Part shown: piece after piece, positions 25,570 through 33,121 of the stretch | How the letters are laid out: every line of letters begins with the position of its first letter | How positions within the stretch are numbered: the stretch's first letter is position 1 | NCBI GenBank assembly: GCA_002375495.1 | Contig: DFLU01000012.1 | Span: 291,155-355,154, forward strand | Source: Flavobacteriaceae bacterium UBA3611 | GTDB taxonomy: Bacteria; Bacteroidota; Bacteroidia; Flavobacteriales; Flavobacteriaceae | Reading direction: 5' to 3' | Length of the DNA: 64,000 nt | Notes under the pieces: generated by a model | Told to the model about the DNA's origin: nothing | What the model saw: the letters and a program-made list of their open reading frames with translations, nothing else | The model's database searches: none | Position numbers and translations under genes: made by a program

Positions 25570-26310
25570 ATGAATAACTTAAACTACGCCATACAAGTAG
25601 ACGACCTCACAGTAGCATACAACTACAAGCCTGTTTTGTGGGATATCGATCTGCATGTTCCCGAAGGCGTACTCATGGCGATTGTAGGGCCTAATGGCGC
25701 TGGTAAATCTACCTTGATCAAAGCCATTCTCGGAATTTTAAAACCCATTGCAGGAAGTGTCACTATTTACGGAGAACCCTACGAAAAGCAACGTAAAAAA
25801 GTAGCTTACGTTCCCCAAAAAGGAAGCGTAGACTGGGATTTCCCCACGACGGCGCTCGATGTGGTGATGATGGGTACGTATGGGCAATTAGGTTGGATTA
25901 AACGCCCCGGTGGGAAGGAGAAGAAAGCGTCATTAGAAGCATTAGAAAAGGTAGGGATGTTGGCTTTTAAAAATAGACAAATCAGTCAGCTGAGTGGTGG
26001 GCAACAACAGCGGGTGTTTTTGGCCCGGGCCCTTGTGCAGAACGCAGCCATTTATTTTATGGACGAACCTTTTCAAGGCGTAGACGCTACCACAGAGATT
26101 GCAATCATCAATATCCTAAAAGAACTCAGAAAAGCAGGAAAAACAGTGGTGGTGGTGCATCACGACCTTCAGACAGTGCCAGAATATTTCGACTGGGTAA
26201 CATTCCTGAACGTTAAGAAAATTGCAACGGGTCCTGTAAAAGAAATATTCAATGACGACAACCTAACAAAAACCTATGGCATTAATTATAAGGTGGCGGT
26301 GAATAAGTAG
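25570..26310 (+). CDS. Metal ABC transporter ATP-binding protein
   Basis: 246 residues. Walker A GPNGAGKSTLIKAILG (about 40-55), signature LSGGQQQRVFLARALVQ (about 140), Walker B IYFMDEPFQGVD (about 160) and the switch His in VVVHHDL are all intact. It resembles the MntB/ZnuC group, which energises uptake of manganese, zinc or iron through the two permeases at 26790 and 27907. The ATPase and its permeases are separated by an unrelated four-helix-bundle gene. Confidence 0.95.
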   Translation: MNNLNYAIQVDDLTVAYNYKPVLWDIDLHVPEGVLMAIVGPNGAGKSTLIKAILGILKPIAGSVTIYGEPYEKQRKKVAYVPQKGSVDWDFPTTALDVVMMGTYGQLGWIKRPGGKEKKASLEALEKVGMLAFKNRQISQLSGGQQQRVFLARALVQNAAIYFMDEPFQGVDATTEIAIINILKELRKAGKTVVVVHHDLQTVPEYFDWVTFLNVKKIATGPVKEIFNDDNLTKTYGINYKVAVNK

Positions 26311-26399
26311 TCGTTAGTTGGTGGAGCGTTCGCTGTGCTCACATTAGTGGGTAGGACGCTTCGCTGGTAGTTCACACGTTGAATTTGAATTAGAAGGGA

Positions 26400-26762
26400 A
26401 TGAAAGAAGTGATATTTAATTTTGAAAAGTTGAAGGTGTATCAAAAATCTTTAGATTTTATTGATTTTGTATATAACACAACAAAGACTTTTCCTAATGA
26501 CGAACGCTACGGATTGACTTCACAGTATAGAAGAGCAGCGATTTCTATAGCTCTAAATATAAGTGAAGGTCATGGAGACACAAATCCGCAATTCAATAGG
26601 TATTTGAGTATCGCTTGGGATTCGATTAAAGAATGTGTAACGTGTTCAACTATAGCAAAAAGGAGAAATTTTATTTCCGAAGAAACGAACATAGAAACTC
26701 GAACTAAACTAGAAGAACTTGCAAAAATGATTAGCGGACTCAAAAGGAGACTAAAAAAATAA
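26400..26762 (+). CDS. Four-helix-bundle protein (S23 / rRNA intervening-sequence family)
   Basis: 120 residues. The pattern FEKLKVYQKSLDFIDFVYNT, then FPNDERYGLTSQYRRAAISI and NISEGHGDTNPQFNRYLSIA is characteristic of the S23/IVP family encoded in 23S rRNA intervening sequences and also dispersed in bacterial genomes. Related folds act as accessory proteins in diversity-generating retroelements, but no reverse transcriptase is nearby. It interrupts the metal ABC operon. The flanks share short complementary motifs (gctggtag upstream near 26354, ctaccagc downstream near 26769), and two degenerate copies of a gcgttcgctgtgctc-like segment precede it. The function in this position is unknown. Confidence 0.85.
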   Translation: MKEVIFNFEKLKVYQKSLDFIDFVYNTTKTFPNDERYGLTSQYRRAAISIALNISEGHGDTNPQFNRYLSIAWDSIKECVTCSTIAKRRNFISEETNIETRTKLEELAKMISGLKRRLKK

Positions 26763-26789
26763 TTTCGCTACCAGCTACCACCTCAAACT

Positions 26790-27914
26790 ATGACTATTAC
26801 CGAATATTTCAACCTAATCTGGACCGACTACACCCTCCGTACCATTACGTTGGGCACAGCCGTTCTGGGGGCTATCTGCGGAATGTTGGGAAGCTTTGCA
26901 GTCTTGCGAAAACAAAGTTTGTTGGGAGATGCTATTAGTCATGCGGCACTTCCCGGAATTGCCATTGCATTTTTAATTACAGGTGCTAAAGACACAAATA
27001 CACTATTGCTGGGTGCTTTGGTTAGCGGACTCCTAGGTACTTTTTGGATTCGGGGAATTATCAATAAAACCCACCTTAAGACCGATACGGCACTCGGACT
27101 CATACTTTCGTTGTTTTTTGGCTTCGGAATGCTATTGCTTACATTCATTCAAAAACAACCCAACGCCAATCAAGCGGGACTCGATAAATATTTGTTCGGG
27201 CAAGCCGCGACCTTAGTTGAAAGTGATGTAAGACTTATGGTGATCGTTACGGGAATTGCCCTTTTTGTGCTCCTGCTCTTTTGGAAAGAATTTAAAATAC
27301 TCCTGTTCGATGCAGACTATACCAAAACACTTGGATTTAACACCAAGTTTATAGATGTGCTCATTACTTTCTTTATTGTGTTAGCCATTGTTTTGGGCTT
27401 GCAAACCGTTGGTGTGGTGCTCATGAGCGCGATGCTTTTGGCACCAGCTGCTGCGGCACGACAATGGACCAACAAGTTGAGCACAATGATTTTTCTAGCC
27501 GCTATTTTTGGCGCGTTTTCAGGCGTGTTCGGAACGGCCATTAGCGCATCACAAAACAACCTTTCTACGGGCCCGGTGATTGTGCTCGTAGCCGCTGTTT
27601 TTGTAGCGGTTTCGTTTGTGTTTTCGCCTGGACGCGGACTCCTTTTCCGACAGATTCGATTCCAGCAAAACCGAAGAGATCTAGAGTTGCAAAAAACCTT
27701 ACAATTCATGTACGGAATTGCCAAAACCCACGAAGACATTTCACACCCGCACGCCATTCGTATTTTGAATAATTTTCATGGGTTTACCAAAAAAACCCTT
27801 CAAAAACTGGAAGAAAAACAATGGATTATCCTTTCAGGTTCCCAATGGTCCTTGACCGAAGAAGGCTTTCAGAAAGCAAAAAATTTGTATAACCAATCGT
27901 CATCCAATGACTAG
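26790..27914 (+). CDS. Metal ABC transporter permease with C-terminal winged-helix-like tail (1)
   Basis: 374 residues. The first about 285 form the ABC-3 permease (ZnuB/MntC type) with eight or nine hydrophobic helices and the conserved GDAISHAALPGIAIAF motif. The remaining about 85 residues (RRDLELQKTLQFMYGIAKTH to SLTEEGFQKAKNLYNQ) are soluble and read like a DtxR/MarR-type winged helix ending in the wing. A cytoplasmic regulatory or metal-sensing role is inference. Its end overlaps the next permease by 8 nt, so both are cotranslated. Confidence 0.9.
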   Translation: MTITEYFNLIWTDYTLRTITLGTAVLGAICGMLGSFAVLRKQSLLGDAISHAALPGIAIAFLITGAKDTNTLLLGALVSGLLGTFWIRGIINKTHLKTDTALGLILSLFFGFGMLLLTFIQKQPNANQAGLDKYLFGQAATLVESDVRLMVIVTGIALFVLLLFWKEFKILLFDADYTKTLGFNTKFIDVLITFFIVLAIVLGLQTVGVVLMSAMLLAPAAAARQWTNKLSTMIFLAAIFGAFSGVFGTAISASQNNLSTGPVIVLVAAVFVAVSFVFSPGRGLLFRQIRFQQNRRDLELQKTLQFMYGIAKTHEDISHPHAIRILNNFHGFTKKTLQKLEEKQWIILSGSQWSLTEEGFQKAKNLYNQSSSND

Positions 27915-29067
27915 TCCGCAAATCGAAATACAACTCATCGCTGCCATTGTGGCCATCGCATGTGCCATCCCTGGCGTGTTTTTAGTGCTTCGGAAAATGG
28001 CTCTCATTAGCGATGCGATAAGCCATTCTATTTTACCAGGAATTGTGTTGGGCTTTTTTATCACCCACGATCTAAACTCACCATTGCTCATCTTGTTGGC
28101 TGCCCTATCTGGCGTCATCACAGTTATTTTAGTGGAAGCCATCCAAAAAACCGGGTTGGTAAAAGAAGACACCGCCATTGGCTTGGTGTTTCCGGCGTTA
28201 TTTAGTATTGGGGTGATTCTTATTGCAAAAAACGCCAACGATGTGCATTTAGATGTAGATGCAGTGTTGTTGGGAGAATTAGCGTTTGCACCCTTCGATC
28301 GGTTGTTGTTGGGAGGGATCGATATGGGTCCCAAATCACTTTGGATTATGGGCATTATTTTAGTGGCTATCATCGCACTTTTATTGCTTTTTTACAAAGA
28401 ACTAAAAGTGAGCACCTTCGATATTGGCCTGTCATCGGCATTGGGAATTTCGCCCGTAATCATGCACTACGGTTTAATGTCTGTGAGTTCTGTGACCATC
28501 GTGGGTGCATTTGACGCCGTTGGTGCTATTTTGGTGGTTGCCCTGATGATTGCCCCTGCGGCCACGGCATATTTGCTGACTTCAGACTTAAAAAAGATGT
28601 TATTACTGTCGGTATTTATCGGGGTATTTTCAGCCATAGCGGGATATTGGATGGCCAATTTATTAGATGCTTCTATTTCTGGGAGCATGACGACCATGCT
28701 CGGCATTGTGTTTTTAGGAGTGTATCTTTTCGCTCCGCGGAAGGGATTAATTGCGGTATTGTATCGTCAAAAACAACAACGGACCGAAGTATCACTACTA
28801 ACCTTTTTATTACATCTTAACAACCATTCTGAAGCAGAAGAACGCCATATCAATCATTTGCAGGAGCACATAAATTGGCAACGGGTACGTTCGCGAACGG
28901 TGCTAAATCTGGCACTTAAAAACAACATGATCGAAATTCAGGACGATTTGGTGTCGCTAACAGACAAAGGCAAGGAGTTTACCGATCTGGCCATCGAATA
29001 TATTATCACCAATAAAGATGAAAAGATTGAACCCATGAAAGACGATTTCTTTCTGTTTCGAGGGTAG
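27907..29067 (+). CDS. Metal ABC transporter permease with C-terminal winged-helix-like tail (2)
   Basis: 386 residues, homologous to the preceding permease: ABC-3 membrane domain (about 1-285) with SDAISHSILPGIVLGFFI. A cytoplasmic tail of about 100 residues follows (LLTFLLHLNNHSEAEERHIN, then WQRVRSRTVLNLALKNNMIE and VSLTDKGKEFTDLAIEYI), again shaped like a winged helix. The two permeases probably form a heterodimer in the importer. Last gene of the uptake operon; a dispersed repeat follows. Confidence 0.92.
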   Translation: MTSPQIEIQLIAAIVAIACAIPGVFLVLRKMALISDAISHSILPGIVLGFFITHDLNSPLLILLAALSGVITVILVEAIQKTGLVKEDTAIGLVFPALFSIGVILIAKNANDVHLDVDAVLLGELAFAPFDRLLLGGIDMGPKSLWIMGIILVAIIALLLLFYKELKVSTFDIGLSSALGISPVIMHYGLMSVSSVTIVGAFDAVGAILVVALMIAPAATAYLLTSDLKKMLLLSVFIGVFSAIAGYWMANLLDASISGSMTTMLGIVFLGVYLFAPRKGLIAVLYRQKQQRTEVSLLTFLLHLNNHSEAEERHINHLQEHINWQRVRSRTVLNLALKNNMIEIQDDLVSLTDKGKEFTDLAIEYIITNKDEKIEPMKDDFFLFRG

Positions 29068-29073
29068 TTTTTG

Positions 29074-29180
29074 GGCGTGACCCTTTGCAGCTGCCTTTGG
29101 CAATGCAAACGGTCGGGCTATTTGCTTCAAGTCCTCGCGAAAGGTTCGCTGCGGGCTTTGCGCGGCTATCCCTCACGCAG
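29074..29180. repeat. Dispersed GC-rich repeat downstream of the metal operon
   Basis: The stretch with 'gggcgtgaccc', 'ggtcgggctatttgcttcaa', 'cgctgcgggctttgcgcggc' and 'tatccctcacgc' resembles a repeat family common between genes of Bacteroidota. It is much richer in G+C than its surroundings and fills the gap between two convergent genes. No gene is seen in it. Confidence 0.55.
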
Positions 29181-29182
29181 GA

Positions 29183-29713
29183 TCACTTCAATTCAATACG
29201 GTCTAGTAAAAGTTGAAAACTTTCTTTTTTCTTGTTTCCGATCAGGAACACAACTTCTTCAATTTGTGCTTCGGAAAAATTAGGCAAGTCGAGTTTTCGT
29301 CCGCGAAACGAAGGATACATATCGCTAAGCTTAATTTCCACCGTTTCCCAATCGCCTGAAGTTTCAAATGGGTAGATATACGAAAAGTATCGGTCGCTCC
29401 GATCTTTTATCCGAAACTGATATGGTTTTCCGTCGCCCTTCAATCTAATGCAAACTTTCGAGTATTTCCGCACGTCGGTAGCCTCAAAACCATAGCGCAC
29501 CGATGAAAATCCGCCGTTGTTTTCCAATCTAACATTTCCGTAGAAAACACCATACCCTTGCTCATTCAATTCAAAAAAGCCTTGTGAGAGTCCGCCCATC
29601 ACCCCATCATTCACGACCCGCCAATTGTTGAGGTTGGCTTCTTTCGTAAAGTTGAATAAAATGGTATTGGCAGGCATCATAAAAATCGCTAAAGAGATGA
29701 ATAAAAGTTTCAT
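29183..29713 (-). CDS. CIA30-family protein (NADH:ubiquinone oxidoreductase assembly factor-like)
   Basis: 176 residues from MKLLFISLAIFMMPANTILF, giving a clear signal peptide; an upstream ATG at 29758 would add 15 polar residues ahead of it and is less likely. The mature part has the galactose-binding-like CIA30 pattern: NLNNWRVVNDGVMGGLSQG, FYGNVRLENNGGFSSVRYGF and FETSGDWETVEIKLSDMYPSFRGRKLD. Bacterial members are extracytoplasmic and of unknown function; involvement in respiratory complex I is not implied. Convergent with the metal permease gene. Confidence 0.85.
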   Translation of the reverse strand: MKLLFISLAIFMMPANTILFNFTKEANLNNWRVVNDGVMGGLSQGFFELNEQGYGVFYGNVRLENNGGFSSVRYGFEATDVRKYSKVCIRLKGDGKPYQFRIKDRSDRYFSYIYPFETSGDWETVEIKLSDMYPSFRGRKLDLPNFSEAQIEEVVFLIGNKKKESFQLLLDRIELK

Positions 29714-29832
29714 AGTAACATGTCTATGGTTTAAAGTTACGATGGTTGTACTAGGCAACGCTTCGATTTAAAGAAACTATAACACTTTTGGTGTGCTAAT
29801 CTTTTATCTTTACGGATAACAAAACACATGGT

Positions 29833-30279
29833 ATGTACAAATTTGTTTTATTAATCTTTCTGGTATCTGCATCGTGCGGAACCCAAAATAGTGTTTCTAC
29901 TACCGCTACAGGCACTTCGGAAACTTCTACACCGATTACGAATGGAGAACTTACCTTCGCCTTGGGAGAAGAAACCAATTTGGGGGGTATGGTGATAGCA
30001 TTTTCTGAAGTGTTAGAAGATTCCCGTTGCCCTACTGGCACCCAGTGTTTTTGGGAAGGTCGGGCACGTTTGTTGGTTGAAATGAGTGGCGATGGGATGA
30101 CCGTTGAACAGCAGGAAATTATTTTCGGAAAGTTAAAACCTGGTGAAAGCCACAACCATACATTTTATAAAGACGGTACTACAACCATCACGGCTAAAGC
30201 TATCAATCCGTATCCTACTGCCGAAACTGGCACCACGGGCTTGGCGTACAAATTGGTTATTATGGTAGCTACCGAATAA
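29833..30279 (+). CDS. Lipoprotein of unknown function
   Basis: 148 residues. MYKFVLLIFLVSASCGTQN is a lipoprotein signal with Cys15. The body is beta-rich and contains the motif LEDSRCPTGTQCFWEGRARL, whose Cys pair and Trp are recurrent in small secreted proteins of this phylum. It ends AYKLVIMVATE. No enzymatic motif recognised. Not obviously linked to the following metalloprotease apart from the same strand and a 75-nt gap. Confidence 0.75.
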   Translation: MYKFVLLIFLVSASCGTQNSVSTTATGTSETSTPITNGELTFALGEETNLGGMVIAFSEVLEDSRCPTGTQCFWEGRARLLVEMSGDGMTVEQQEIIFGKLKPGESHNHTFYKDGTTTITAKAINPYPTAETGTTGLAYKLVIMVATE

Positions 30280-30354
30280 GCGAGTTTCAGAATTAGATGC
30301 TCCCGTTGGTATTTTGAAGGGTTATGCGTAATTTGTTCAGCAAAACTTGTTGCA

Positions 30355-32838
30355 ATGAAAAAATTACTGACCCTCCTATTAATTTCTATACTAACCCTTT
30401 CATGCGGGACTTTTTCAAAAAAGAAAGAAACACCCGAAAAATCGACGGCTGCGGCCAAAAAGAAAACCGATAAAAACGGTATACAATCCTACGATAAAGT
30501 GATCACCAAAGAGGCGGTGAGCGATGAGGGACTCTTTAAGGTGCATAAGGTGAAAGACAAGTATTTTTATGAGATTCCTAAAGATCTTTATAAAAAGGAC
30601 ATGCTTTGGGTGAGCCGAATTGCGCAAATCCCTGCAGGTTTGGGCGGCGGCTACGTAAATGCAGGCTCCAAAACCAACGAGCAAGTGGTGCATTGGGAGC
30701 GCTTTCAGGATAAATTATTGTTGAAAGTGAAAAGCTATACCAACATTGCAGACAGCACCAAGGCAATCAGCAAATCTGTTTCTGTAAACAATTATGAACC
30801 CACCTTGCATGCATTCGATATAAAGGCAATTAGCAAAGACAGCAGTGCTGTGGTGATAGACGTCACCAAATTTTTTACCAGCGATGTAAAGGCTATTAGC
30901 GGTTTGGGTGCGCGCCTTCGGAAACAGTACAAGGTGAAAAAATTAGACGGTTCACGTACTTTTATCAATAGCGTAAAAAGCTTCCCGCTGAATATTGAGG
31001 TAAAACAAGACATGACGTATGATGCTTCTGAGCCTCCTTCAAATTCAGCCACTGAGAGTATCAGTTTACAGATGAACCAATCGATGATTTTACTGCCAGA
31101 AGAGCCGATGCAGCCTAGATTGTTCGATCCACGAGTAGGCTTTTTTACGGTAAGCCAATACGACTTTGGAAGCGATGCCCTCAAAGCAGATCAAAAAACA
31201 TACATCCGCCGCTGGCGTTTAGAACCTAAAGATCCCGCTGCCTATGCACGGGGTGAATTGGTTGAGCCGGTAAAACCAATTGTGTACTACCTAGACCCTG
31301 GAACTCCAGAAAACCTTCAGAAATATATCAAACAAGGTATTGAAGATTGGCAAAAGCCTTTTGAAACGGCAGGTTTTAAAAATGCGATCATTGCAAAAGA
31401 TGCCCCAACCCCGGAAGAAGATCCAGAATTTAGTCCGGAAGACATTCGGTATTCGGTGGTTCGCTATGTGGCCAGCACCACCCGAAATGCGGTAGGACCC
31501 AGTGTTTCCGATCCGCGAAGTGGCGAAATTATTGAAAGTGATATTATTTGGTATCACAATCATTTGCGTAGCTATCGTAACAGATATTTGTTAGAAACAG
31601 GAGCGGCTAATCCATCGGCGAGAACACTAGATACCCCAGATGAAGAAATAGGGGAGATGATGCGTATGGTAATTGCACACGAAGTAGGTCATGCGCTCGG
31701 ATTTCCGCACAATATGGCAGCCAGTTATGCCTATGATGTTGAAAAGTATAGAGACGGAGATTTTACCCAGAAAAATGGCATTGCAGCCAGCTTAATGGAC
31801 TATGCGCGTTATAACTATATCGCCCAACCGGGAGATGAAAACATCCGATTTATTCGCCAAATGGGGCCGTATGACCATTATGCCACCAATTGGGGATACC
31901 GTGTCATTCCAGGCGCAAATTCTGCTGAAGCTGAGAAGACAACATTGAACCGTTGGATTGAAGCTAAGGGAGACGACCCCGTCTATCGATTTGGACGCCA
32001 GTCCAGCAGATTCGATCCGCAGTCACAAACCGAAGGTATTGGAGACAACCCTATGGAAGCAAGCGATTATGGAATTAAAAACCTAAAATATGTTGCGGCC
32101 AACCTTCCAAAATGGACCAGCGACCGTACAAATGATTACAACGACCTTGAAGAACTCTATGGAGAGTTGTTAGGTGTTTGGAGCCGCTACGTGGGCCACG
32201 TGGTAACCAATGTGGGCGGGGTGTACGAAAACATCAAAACCCCCAAACAAGGAGGAACTATCTATACCCACTTGGGCGAAGAGGAACAACGACAATCGAT
32301 GCAATGGTTGCACGACAATGCTTTTGAAACTCCCACTTGGTTGTTAGATCCTTCCATATTACAGAATATAGACCATGCCGGGTATTTTGAGCGTATGCGA
32401 AGATTACAATCACGCCACTTAAATAATTTGTTGCGTTTTGACAGGATTGGACGTTTAATAGATGCTGAAACGACCCAAGCTGAATATTATTCGGCTTTGG
32501 AAATGTTTCAGGACTTACGCGAAGGAATTTGGAGTGAGGCACGTAGTGGAGGCAATGTTGATATTTATAGAAGAAATTTACAACGTTCGTATTTGGATAG
32601 AATGGAGTACTTGATGACCGATAAAGGCCCTACCCGACGCGGGTCGAGAAATGGCTTTGAAGGCACCCTTGTTTTTGATGTAAACACAAGTGATGTTCGG
32701 CCGTTGGTGCGAGGCGAATTAGTAGCGTTGCAGCGCAGCTTAAAATCGGCTAAGAACCGAAACATCAATACGGTTACAAAATATCATTACGAAGATGCTA
32801 TTGCGAGGATAGACAAAATACTCTATCCAGAGAAGTAA
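30355..32838 (+). CDS. Zinc-dependent metalloprotease (DUF5117/DUF5118 type), lipoprotein
   Basis: 827 residues. The signal peptide ends in the lipobox LTLSCG. The N-terminal half matches the DUF5118-DUF5117 arrangement of large Bacteroidota proteases (GLFKVHKVKDKYFYEIPKDL onward). The catalytic site VIAHEVGHALGFPHNMA (about 439-455) is a metzincin-type HExxHxxGxxH, and the expected Met-turn is probably ASLMDYARYNY (about 480). The long C-terminal helical domain (about 560-827) is the DUF4953-like part. Likely an outer-membrane-anchored peptidase; substrate unknown. Confidence 0.92.
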   Translation: MKKLLTLLLISILTLSCGTFSKKKETPEKSTAAAKKKTDKNGIQSYDKVITKEAVSDEGLFKVHKVKDKYFYEIPKDLYKKDMLWVSRIAQIPAGLGGGYVNAGSKTNEQVVHWERFQDKLLLKVKSYTNIADSTKAISKSVSVNNYEPTLHAFDIKAISKDSSAVVIDVTKFFTSDVKAISGLGARLRKQYKVKKLDGSRTFINSVKSFPLNIEVKQDMTYDASEPPSNSATESISLQMNQSMILLPEEPMQPRLFDPRVGFFTVSQYDFGSDALKADQKTYIRRWRLEPKDPAAYARGELVEPVKPIVYYLDPGTPENLQKYIKQGIEDWQKPFETAGFKNAIIAKDAPTPEEDPEFSPEDIRYSVVRYVASTTRNAVGPSVSDPRSGEIIESDIIWYHNHLRSYRNRYLLETGAANPSARTLDTPDEEIGEMMRMVIAHEVGHALGFPHNMAASYAYDVEKYRDGDFTQKNGIAASLMDYARYNYIAQPGDENIRFIRQMGPYDHYATNWGYRVIPGANSAEAEKTTLNRWIEAKGDDPVYRFGRQSSRFDPQSQTEGIGDNPMEASDYGIKNLKYVAANLPKWTSDRTNDYNDLEELYGELLGVWSRYVGHVVTNVGGVYENIKTPKQGGTIYTHLGEEEQRQSMQWLHDNAFETPTWLLDPSILQNIDHAGYFERMRRLQSRHLNNLLRFDRIGRLIDAETTQAEYYSALEMFQDLREGIWSEARSGGNVDIYRRNLQRSYLDRMEYLMTDKGPTRRGSRNGFEGTLVFDVNTSDVRPLVRGELVALQRSLKSAKNRNINTVTKYHYEDAIARIDKILYPEK

Positions 32839-32852
32839 ATATTGTGGGCAAT

Positions 32853-33011
32853 TTATCCGCAACCACAATCTTTGTTGCCACATTTGGTTTTATTTCCGTC
32901 TAGTGTGCCTAAATTTTGGTTGCGGCTCTCAAATACGGGAGTCCAAATAAATTTCTTGAGGATATACCCCAAGGCAATGGTAAATGTGATAAGTACTAAA
33001 ACGGTCTGCAT
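32853..33011 (-). CDS. FeoB-associated Cys-rich membrane protein, 52 residues
   Basis: The frame reads MQTVLVLITFTIALGYILKK (one membrane helix), a short linker, and a tail ending TKCGNKDCGCG with four cysteines. This is the layout of the FeoB-associated Cys-rich protein family, proposed to assist ferrous iron import. It lies just downstream of feoB on the same strand, separated from it by the palindrome at 33033-33119. Confidence 0.88.
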   Translation of the reverse strand: MQTVLVLITFTIALGYILKKFIWTPVFESRNQNLGTLDGNKTKCGNKDCGCG

Positions 33012-33032
33012 AGACTAAAGTTACAATTTTTT

Positions 33033-33119
33033 TGTCATTCAGAAATGAAACGAAGTGAAATGAAGAATCTACAAACGGGTAAGATTCCTCGTCACGCATT
33101 GCGTTCCGTCGGAATGACA
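33033..33119. repeat. 87-nt imperfect palindrome between feoB and its Cys-rich partner
   Basis: It starts tgtcattcagaaatgaaacg and ends cgttccgtcggaatgaca; the two halves, including gaagaatct / agattcctc, pair as a long imperfect hairpin. Same end type as the element at 22842-23055. Confidence 0.6.
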
Positions 33120-33121
33120 GA

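Noticed and set aside
26400..26762. Diversity-generating retroelement accessory gene
   Set aside because: The fold is related, but there is no reverse transcriptase and no template/variable repeat pair near it.
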